Positions 1 through 4,075 of a DNA stretch of 5,909 bases are shown here, in pieces. Position 1 is the first letter of the stretch. Each line of letters starts with the position of its first letter. The translations under genes were made by a program, and so were the position numbers. The stretch lies in assembly GCA_005881995.1 (NCBI GenBank), contig VBHV01000065.1, positions 1-5,909 on the forward strand, in the 5' to 3' direction. Below the pieces are notes generated by a model. That model was not told where the DNA came from. It searched no databases and saw nothing but the letters and a program-made list of their open reading frames with translations. The stretch comes from Chloroflexota bacterium. GTDB taxonomy: Bacteria; Chloroflexota; Ktedonobacteria; Ktedonobacterales; Ktedonobacteraceae.

Positions 1-28
1 TCTTGCCACTGGCCTCTATGCTTTCCAC
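1..28 (-). CDS. jag: Start of Jag/KhpB RNA-binding protein (partial, 3' end outside window)
   Basis: Only the first nine codons are inside the window, reading M(GTG)-E-S-I-E-A-S-G-K. This matches the opening of the Jag N-terminal domain, which typically reads like 'xxIExxGKTVEEA'. Jag (KhpB) is a cytoplasmic KH/R3H single-strand RNA-binding protein that follows yidC in many bacteria. The GTG start is supported by a strong GGGAGG Shine-Dalgarno at 39-44 with a 10-nt spacer, and by the position 53 nt downstream of the yidC stop, where jag is expected. The KH and R3H domains cannot be seen here, so the call rests on the short N-terminus plus synteny. Confidence 0.8.
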
Positions 29-38
29 TGTTTTATTG

Positions 39-44
39 CCTCCC
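39..44 (-). promoter_or_regulatory. Shine-Dalgarno of jag
   Basis: The minus strand reads GGGAGG, then 10 nt, then GTG. It decides the GTG start of jag. An earlier ATG that follows the yidC stop directly opens only an 11-codon frame ending just before this SD. Confidence 0.75.
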
Positions 45-81
45 TTTATTTCAATACCAGGCATGCAGGATGCGCTGTCAT

Positions 82-1110
82 TTAGCTGCGTGTTGGATTT
101 CGTTTCGGGACATTGCCACGACGACGAGCCGAGGCGCTGCGCGAACGGCGACGCGCTGAAGAACCATTGGAGTACCCGCCATCTTTCAAGGCGCGTCCGA
201 CGGCTCCGTCGACTTTTTCTGCTGAGCCTGCTTTTTCTGCCGAGCCAGAATCTATGATGCGCGTCTCTTTGCGCTGATCGCCGGTATAGCTCTTGCTACT
301 CCCGCTGCTTTTGCTACCGCCACCTGATCCACTGGGAATGAACGATGGCTTGATCAGCAGCGAACCCCAGCCGGTGACGAAGTATTGCTGGACCATACTA
401 AAGACCGAGGTGGTTGTCCAGTAAAGGGCAAGGCCAGCCGGGAAGTTGAGGGCGAAGAAGAAGGTGATGAACGGCATGATAAATTGCATGATCTGCATCT
501 GCTGTGTCATCGCGTCCTTCGAGCCGGAGGTGTTTCGAGGCTGCGACATGCGCAACTGGATAAAGGTCGCCAGGCCAGCCAGGACTGGCAGAATATGTGT
601 TGGGTCCGGCGCGCCGAGCGAGAAGTGCCAGGCAGGGTTGATAAAGGTGAACCATCGAAAATCTGTCAATGCCGCCAGGTTGGTATGCGAAGATAGCTTC
701 GGCAGAAACGGATAGATGATGTTGTTAATACTCTGCACGCTAGCATTTCTTAGTACGTTGTTTAATGCATAAAACAGGCCGTAGAGGACCGGTAACTGCA
801 CCACTAGGGGAAGACAACCGGCAGCCGGATTGATGCCATACTCTTTATAGATGGCCTGCGTTGCTTCTAACTGTGCGCGCTGGTCTTTGGGGTATTGCTT
901 CTTCACATCCGCGATGAGCGGTTGAATGGACTGCATAGCCTTGGTTGATCGAAGCTGTTTTAAGGTCAGCGGAAACAACAGAAGGCGAATGATTACCGTC
1001 AGCAAGATGATGGAAAGAGCAAAATCGCCGACGAGGTAATTCAGCAGCATCAAGATGTTAAAGATGGGATATGTGAAGATGATATTGAAAAAGTAGCCTA
1101 TCTGACCCAC
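82..1110 (-). CDS. yidC: Membrane protein insertase YidC/Oxa1 family
   Basis: Inserts and folds proteins in the cytoplasmic membrane, alone or with the Sec translocon. The 342-residue protein is the short Oxa1-like form without the large periplasmic domain of proteobacterial YidC, and has no lipobox. Hydrophobic segments lie at about 14-48, 98-118, 172-186 and 206-244. The conserved hydrophilic-groove arginine is R42 in 'TVIIRLLLFPL'. A cytoplasmic helical-hairpin region rich in K/Q/E spans about 51-92, and 'NPAAGCLPLVVQLPVLYGLF' at 94-113 is a family hallmark. Residues 255-342 form a Ser/Gly-rich then Arg-rich tail (net strongly basic), like the ribosome-binding tails of Oxa1 and some Gram-positive YidC2 proteins; that role is inferred. 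The GTG start has AGGAG 7 nt upstream (1118-1122). It lies 24 nt after yidD and 53 nt before jag, in one operon. Confidence 0.95.
   Translation of the reverse strand: MGQIGYFFNIIFTYPIFNILMLLNYLVGDFALSIILLTVIIRLLLFPLTLKQLRSTKAMQSIQPLIADVKKQYPKDQRAQLEATQAIYKEYGINPAAGCLPLVVQLPVLYGLFYALNNVLRNASVQSINNIIYPFLPKLSSHTNLAALTDFRWFTFINPAWHFSLGAPDPTHILPVLAGLATFIQLRMSQPRNTSGSKDAMTQQMQIMQFIMPFITFFFALNFPAGLALYWTTTSVFSMVQQYFVTGWGSLLIKPSFIPSGSGGGSKSSGSSKSYTGDQRKETRIIDSGSAEKAGSAEKVDGAVGRALKDGGYSNGSSARRRSRSASARRRGNVPKRNPTRS
213..248 (-). repeat. 18-bp tandem duplication within the yidC tail
   Basis: Two adjacent 18-bp units (213-230 and 231-248) match at 16 of 18 positions. They encode the repeated GSAEK at residues 289-293 and 295-299 of YidC. 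The duplication is in frame and falls in the low-complexity C-terminal tail, so it probably reflects tolerated slippage or duplication. Confidence 0.7.
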
Positions 1111-1117
1111 GAGTTTT

Positions 1118-1122
1118 CTCCT
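1118..1122 (-). promoter_or_regulatory. Shine-Dalgarno of yidC
   Basis: The minus strand reads AGGAG followed by 7 nt and GTG. It decides the GTG start; the next in-frame Met (residue 21) lies inside the first membrane segment and would delete part of it. Confidence 0.75.
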
Positions 1123-1134
1123 ACTTTCCTCGAT

Positions 1135-1362
1135 CTAGTCAGCCAGGCGTTCTGGGACTGGATCATAGAGATTACCATGATAAAAGGGATGACACCGACC
1201 GATACGCTTTACGGTCATCCACCCTCCGCGAAAGAAGCCGAAACGTTGAATGGCTTCATATCCGTAGTGTGAGCATGAGGGGGTGAAGCGACACGATGAG
1301 GGTAGTACCACCGACAGGGTGTGTTGATAAAGACGAATGAGAAAGAGTGCGATGTATTTCAC
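1135..1362 (-). CDS. yidD: Membrane protein insertion efficiency factor YidD
   Basis: YidD is a small, membrane-associated cytoplasmic protein that assists YidC-dependent insertion; its mechanism is not settled. The protein has 75 residues, close to the family norm of about 70-85. An amphipathic N-terminal helix (about 1-20) is followed by the family core: '[15 protein letters not shown]' at 24-38, the 'KRIGRCHP' block at 52-59, and 'DPVP' at 67-70. The three conserved cysteines are C24, C30 and C57. The usual 'GG' before DPVP is replaced by 'HGNLY', a small departure. The start is GTG with AAAGGA (1371-1376) 8 nt upstream; no ATG alternative exists before residue 49. The gene lies 46 nt after rnpA and 24 nt before yidC, the standard order. 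Confidence 0.95.
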   Translation of the reverse strand: MKYIALFLIRLYQHTLSVVLPSSCRFTPSCSHYGYEAIQRFGFFRGGWMTVKRIGRCHPFYHGNLYDPVPERLAD

Positions 1363-1370
1363 TGTCGATG

Positions 1371-1376
1371 TCCTTT
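1371..1376 (-). promoter_or_regulatory. Shine-Dalgarno of yidD
   Basis: The minus strand reads AAAGGA, then 8 nt, then GTG. It fixes the GTG start of yidD and is the only recognisable signal in the 46-nt rnpA-yidD gap. Confidence 0.7.
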
Positions 1377-1408
1377 ATGTTTCCTTTGCTTTGAATCTAA
1401 AATCAACG

Positions 1409-1777
1409 TTATTGTGTATCTGCTGCGGGCGCGGCTGAGAGCAGCTTCGCCCGGTGTAACAATGTGCGCATATCTTGCTCGAGCGTGCGCAGGTCAACGC
1501 TTGTTGCCTGGTTCCTGGCGCTGAATACGATGTCCATGCCAGTTGGTAAGGCAGGCAATACGCCCCGTACCGCCTCGCCGAGGAGACGTTTATTATAATT
1601 ACGTTCAACGGCGTGCTTTGAGATGCGTTTGCTGACTACAAATCCGATACGTAGTTGGGCGACTTCGTTTGGACTCCACGCGAGGATGAGCAGCCGGGAC
1701 GTGATTGTTTGTCCCTGCTGCCTTACCCGCTGGAAGTCGCTACTTTTTCGTAGCCGCAAGGCACGTTTGAGCGCCAC
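1409..1777 (-). CDS. rnpA: Ribonuclease P protein component
   Basis: Protein subunit of RNase P, which with the RnpB RNA removes 5' leaders from pre-tRNAs. The 122 residues match the family's usual 110-130. The N-terminus 'ALRLRKSSDFQRVRQQG' (6-22) is typical, as is 'RIGFVVSKRISKHAVERN' (43-60), which leads into the RNR motif helix. Here that motif reads R59-N-Y-N-K-R-L-L-G-E68: the second Arg of RNR is Tyr (codon TAT) and the Arg usually preceding the final Glu is Gly. The C-terminal part 'DIVFSARNQAT' (82-92) followed by a helix fits the fold. The start is GTG; an AAGGA sits 12 nt upstream (1790-1794), a long spacer, and is buried in a predicted hairpin. The gene follows rpmH by 82 nt. The identity is secure despite the motif changes. 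Confidence 0.95.
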   Translation of the reverse strand: MALKRALRLRKSSDFQRVRQQGQTITSRLLILAWSPNEVAQLRIGFVVSKRISKHAVERNYNKRLLGEAVRGVLPALPTGMDIVFSARNQATSVDLRTLEQDMRTLLHRAKLLSAAPAADTQ

Positions 1778-1789
1778 AATGATTAATAA

Positions 1790-1846
1790 TCCTTGCTAGC
1801 CATCACTGTAACGAGACTGCGTCTCATGTCAGCAGTGATGCAAGGA
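1790..1846 (-). promoter_or_regulatory. Composite hairpin sequestering the rnpA Shine-Dalgarno
   Basis: Three nested perfect inverted repeats fill the rpmH-rnpA gap: 1790-1795 with 1841-1846 (6 bp), 1801-1808 with 1833-1840 (8 bp), and 1813-1817 with 1821-1825 (5 bp, 3-nt loop). The outer 6-bp arm contains the rnpA SD (AAGGA), and its partner UCCUUG is an anti-SD 13 nt after the rpmH stop codon. The 6-bp and 8-bp helices are separated only by a 5-nt bulge on one side. No U-run follows, so it is not a standard intrinsic terminator. A role in repressing or coupling rnpA translation, or in RNA processing, is inferred. Confidence 0.65.
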
Positions 1847-1859
1847 AGTATTCACTAAA

Positions 1860-1994
1860 TTAGACGGTCAATTTCCAACGCCCTTTGGCGCGGCGGGCTT
1901 TAAGCACACGACGACCGTTGCGAGTCGACATACGCTTCATAAACCCATGTTCACGTTTGCGCGGAATGCGCTTTGGTTGCCAGGTACGTTTCAT
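1860..1994 (-). CDS. rpmH: 50S ribosomal protein L34
   Basis: L34 is a small, highly basic protein of the large ribosomal subunit that folds around 23S rRNA. The 44-residue product begins [18 protein letters not shown] and continues with the family block '[19 protein letters not shown]' (21-39), ending KLTV; length and sequence are typical. The start is ATG. A GAGGAG lies 13 nt upstream (2008-2013), rather far, and a weaker AGGG lies 4 nt upstream, so which one pairs with 16S rRNA is unclear. It is the first gene of the rpmH-rnpA-yidD-yidC-jag operon and is preceded by a consensus promoter. The gene is short but unmistakable. Confidence 0.98.
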   Translation of the reverse strand: MKRTWQPKRIPRKREHGFMKRMSTRNGRRVLKARRAKGRWKLTV

Positions 1995-2031
1995 AATACC
2001 CTATTTTCTCCTCTACTTGGATTTCTTGTAG

Positions 2032-2061
2032 ATTATAGCGGTTTACCCTACAAGCTGTCAA
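2032..2061 (-). promoter_or_regulatory. Consensus sigma-70-type promoter of the rpmH operon
   Basis: On the minus strand an exact TTGACA (2056-2061) is followed by an 18-bp spacer and an exact TATAAT (2032-2037). Transcription would start near 2025, giving a 5' leader of about 30 nt before rpmH. Both hexamers are perfect; the spacer is 1 bp longer than the ideal 17. It lies in the 85-bp gap after the FHA gene, so the housekeeping operon has its own strong promoter. Confidence 0.87.
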
Positions 2062-2079
2062 TCGCAGAGGCAGGATATG

Positions 2080-2715
2080 CTATGCTTCTTTGAAGCGCAA
2101 GAGGACGCGGCCCAGCTTAATTTCGTCGTTATCGTGCAGAGGCGTCGGGGTTTTGCCGGCGAGCTTCTGCCGATTAAGGAATGTGAAGTTGGTGCTGTTC
2201 TCGTCTTCAAGCATGTACTGGCCATTTTCGACGAAGATGCGGGCATGCATGCGTGAAACGCCTCCGTCTTCGCCGCCATGTGGAGTCAGGTCCACGTCGG
2301 GGAAGATGTTGCTTACAGCATCTTCGCGTCCGATCAAAACGTTATCTTTGCCGCTCAGGTCAAACTCCTGGTTGTCCGCTTCCACAATCAGGCGAGCTGT
2401 CAGGGCAGGCATGGTTGCGACGGGCGCGCTGACGGGTGCGGGCGCTGCTGCCGGTGTGGGCGTGGCATCGGGAGTAGCTGCAGCGGGAGCGGATGCGCCG
2501 CTGAGCATACTGCCGCAGTTCGCGCAGAAAGCCTCTCCAGCCGGGCTGACTGTTCCACACGAGGGGCAGACCTGGCTGCCAGCATCAGCGGTGGTAGCGG
2601 GTGCGGCCTGTGGAGCGGAGGCGACGGGAGCAGCGCTCGCTAGTGGCTCTCCACACTCATCACAGAAGGCGGACCCATCGGGATTTTCATGGCCTAAGGA
2701 ACAACGTACTGTCAT
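2080..2715 (-). CDS. Double zinc-ribbon FHA-domain protein
   Basis: Cytoplasmic phosphothreonine-reader protein of 211 residues. Two N-terminal zinc ribbons are visible: C5-x3-H9 with C18-x2-C21 (a 'CxxGHxNP...FCxxCG' variant in which His replaces the second Cys), and C50-x2-C53 with C64-x2-C67. They are joined by Ala/Pro linkers (about 24-48 and 71-105). The FHA domain spans about 106-211 with G129-R130, S154-R155-M156-H157 and S174-T175-N176, so the usual phosphopeptide contacts (R130, S154, H157, N176) are kept. The normal Gly of 'STNGT' is Phe177. 'DVDLTPHGGEDGGVSRMHA' resembles cyanobacterial and Chloroflexota FHA proteins. No signal peptide or membrane segment is seen. An ideal AGGAGG (2726-2731) lies 10 nt before the ATG. 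It starts 29 nt after the VWA gene, implying co-transcription. The partner is unknown; the PP2C/VWA neighbours suggest phospho-signalling. Confidence 0.88.
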   Translation of the reverse strand: MTVRCSLGHENPDGSAFCDECGEPLASAAPVASAPQAAPATTADAGSQVCPSCGTVSPAGEAFCANCGSMLSGASAPAAATPDATPTPAAAPAPVSAPVATMPALTARLIVEADNQEFDLSGKDNVLIGREDAVSNIFPDVDLTPHGGEDGGVSRMHARIFVENGQYMLEDENSTNFTFLNRQKLAGKTPTPLHDNDEIKLGRVLLRFKEA

Positions 2716-2744
2716 AATACTCTATCCTCCTAAAACTTATACCT

Positions 2745-3983
2745 TTAGGGCAAAATGTCGTCAAGGCGTTGTGTCAGTTTGCGTGTTTTGTTACCGATTG
2801 ATTTAACTTGCTCCTGTGAAATTTGCTGGCCCTGATTGATTTGATCGAGGGCAGCCTGTGTTTCCTCGTCGAGGACGCGCGTCACGTTGGGAGCCAGGCG
2901 CGTGGTAGCTTTACCGGTGCGCTTGTATTCGTCCAGAACGCGGGTCACGAGGCGATGGGCATTGGCTTTTTCAGCAAAGTTCATGACGGTGGCATTCACC
3001 GCTGCTGCCTGGTTCGCATCCTGTGTGAAAGTGACCTTGATATCGTCACGAATGCTCTCGCTCACCAGACCAGCAATGGGTACATCGTAGCTGAGCTCAG
3101 CCTGTCCGATGCGGAAGAGACCGGCGGGACGCGGGTCGATCATCAATTCGACGAGGACGGACTGGGGTTTGTCTTTCTCCAGGTCGCCCAACGGAATGAC
3201 GATCTGGCGATCCGATAGCACGGATTGGCCAAGGTCGCTGATGATGGGCAGGACTTTGACGGCTTTTTTTGGCGTAACGCCGACGGGCAAGCGCATGATC
3301 AGCGTAGTGTTGCGAGCGGCAGCATCGACGGCGCTCTGTAACTGCTCCTGGAAGATGGTCAGGGCATCGGATGCGTTGCGAATGAACTCGGCGGGCATAC
3401 CGCCGCTCAATTGCCCTACGGTATCCAGCAGGTCTTCATCCCAGTCTGAACCTATACCCAACGGGTAGATGGCGATGCCGGCCGCAGCGGCGTCCCTGGC
3501 AAGCTGGCGGCAGCGTTCTGAGTCGCCATAGGTCACACCGTCGGTCAGCAGGATCATACGGTTGATGGCATGAGGGATGTTCCAGCGACGCAATTCGTTG
3601 AGTCCCTGGATCATACCGAGTGACATGGTGGTGCCGCCCGCGTCACGAATTTGATCGATGGCGGCTTTCATGCCGGGCTTATCATTGGCGGGCATAGAGG
3701 GAATAATGACCTGGGATGTGTCATCAAAGATGACCACCGAGACATAATCGGTTGGCTCGAGGCGGTCAATGACCATTTTGACCGCTTCCTTCACGTTTTT
3801 GAGCTTTGCGCCTTTCATGGAGCCAGAGTGGTCAAGTACCAGAGCGAAATTGAGTGGCATACGGACCTGGGCCATCATTTCAGTTGGTTGGGCCTCCAAT
3901 AAAACATATGCGAGCTGGCTCCCGCCAGTAACAGGCATGTATTCTTTCCCGACCTGGTGTGTTAGTGTTACCTCACCGGGCAT
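2745..3983 (-). CDS. Cytosolic von Willebrand factor A (VWA) domain protein
   Basis: A 412-residue protein with a VWA domain at about 44-215. The metal-ion-dependent adhesion site looks complete: D51-x-S53-x-S55 in 'DHSGSM', Thr118/119 in 'GGTTM', and D148 in 'LLTDG'. Such domains bind protein partners through a divalent cation. After the VWA comes a beta-rich region (about 222-320) and a helical C-terminus (about 325-410) ending 'KLTQRLDDILP'. The arrangement resembles VWA proteins of the YfbK/inter-alpha-trypsin-inhibitor type, but no signal peptide or membrane segment is present, so it should be cytosolic. The ATG start has AAGGAG 9 nt upstream (3993-3998). It lies 92 nt after the PP2C gene and 29 nt before the FHA gene. 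VWA proteins next to PP2C phosphatases are known from TerY-P systems; membership of that group is not shown here. The substrate is unknown. Confidence 0.9.
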   Translation of the reverse strand: MPGEVTLTHQVGKEYMPVTGGSQLAYVLLEAQPTEMMAQVRMPLNFALVLDHSGSMKGAKLKNVKEAVKMVIDRLEPTDYVSVVIFDDTSQVIIPSMPANDKPGMKAAIDQIRDAGGTTMSLGMIQGLNELRRWNIPHAINRMILLTDGVTYGDSERCRQLARDAAAAGIAIYPLGIGSDWDEDLLDTVGQLSGGMPAEFIRNASDALTIFQEQLQSAVDAAARNTTLIMRLPVGVTPKKAVKVLPIISDLGQSVLSDRQIVIPLGDLEKDKPQSVLVELMIDPRPAGLFRIGQAELSYDVPIAGLVSESIRDDIKVTFTQDANQAAAVNATVMNFAEKANAHRLVTRVLDEYKRTGKATTRLAPNVTRVLDEETQAALDQINQGQQISQEQVKSIGNKTRKLTQRLDDILP

Positions 3984-3998
3984 AATATATAGCTCCTT

Positions 3999-4030
3999 TC
4001 ATATTGGCTTGACGTAGTATATCATATTGG
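3999..4030. repeat. Direct repeat of a 9-mer around the VWA promoter region
   Basis: TCATATTGG (plus strand) occurs exactly at 3999-4007 and 4022-4030, a 23-bp spacing of roughly two helical turns. The upstream copy (relative to VWA) overlaps the candidate extended -10, and the other falls in the leader near the SD. An operator for a regulator is possible but unproven; a chance repeat in AT-rich sequence is a reasonable alternative. Confidence 0.4.
4016..4024 (-). promoter_or_regulatory. Candidate extended -10 promoter for the VWA-FHA genes
   Basis: The minus strand reads TGATATACT, an extended -10 (TG-n-TATACT, five of six matches to TATAAT). No good -35 lies 16-18 bp upstream. The start would be near 4009, leaving a leader of about 25 nt before the VWA ATG. 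It could give the VWA and FHA genes expression independent of the phosphatase gene. Confidence 0.4.
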
Positions 4031-4037
4031 TTATATG

Positions 4038-4065
4038 TGGGGCACAATGAATGATTTGTGTCCCA
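4038..4065. other. Imperfect inverted repeat in the PP2C-VWA gap
   Basis: Arms 4038-4047 and 4056-4065 pair over 10 positions around an 8-nt loop. In minus-strand RNA one pair is an A-C mismatch; in plus-strand RNA the same pair is a G-U wobble and the hairpin is followed closely by TTTTT (4069-4073). The structure is therefore more terminator-like on the plus strand, although no plus-strand gene is recognised. In the sense direction it lacks a U-run and is at most a weak pause or processing site. Confidence 0.4.
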
Positions 4066-4075
4066 GCATTTTTGA

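Noticed and set aside
46..81. An 11-codon ATG frame immediately after the yidC stop
   Set aside because: Very short, without an SD of its own beyond chance, and it ends just before the jag SD. A leader-peptide role cannot be supported.
3..257. Plus-strand 84-codon frame at the left edge
   Set aside because: Antisense to the YidC Arg-rich tail; its own Arg/Leu-rich end is a reflection of that tail's codons.
1321..1331. DnaA-box-like TGTTGATAA
   Set aside because: Single imperfect match inside yidD with no cluster of boxes or AT-rich unwinding region, so not an origin.
1375..1608. Minus-strand 77-codon frame overlapping rnpA in another frame
   Set aside because: It lies inside rnpA, which has clear family motifs; the alternative product has no recognisable features.
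2084..2096. Perfect 5-bp inverted repeat (GCTTC-3 nt-GAAGC) at the FHA gene 3' end, considered as a terminator
   Set aside because: It lies inside the coding sequence, the stem is short, and no U-run follows on the minus strand.
2090..2806. Long plus-strand open frame of 238 codons opposite the FHA gene
   Set aside because: It is antisense to a well-supported gene, its Ala/Gly-rich stretch mirrors the GC-rich Ala/Pro linker codons, and it shows no recognisable domain.
4009..4037. Plus-strand promoter-like pair TTGACG-17-TATATG
   Set aside because: The -10 matches only four of six positions, the start would fall inside the 4038-4065 hairpin so that the hairpin could not form intact in the transcript, and no plus-strand gene follows.
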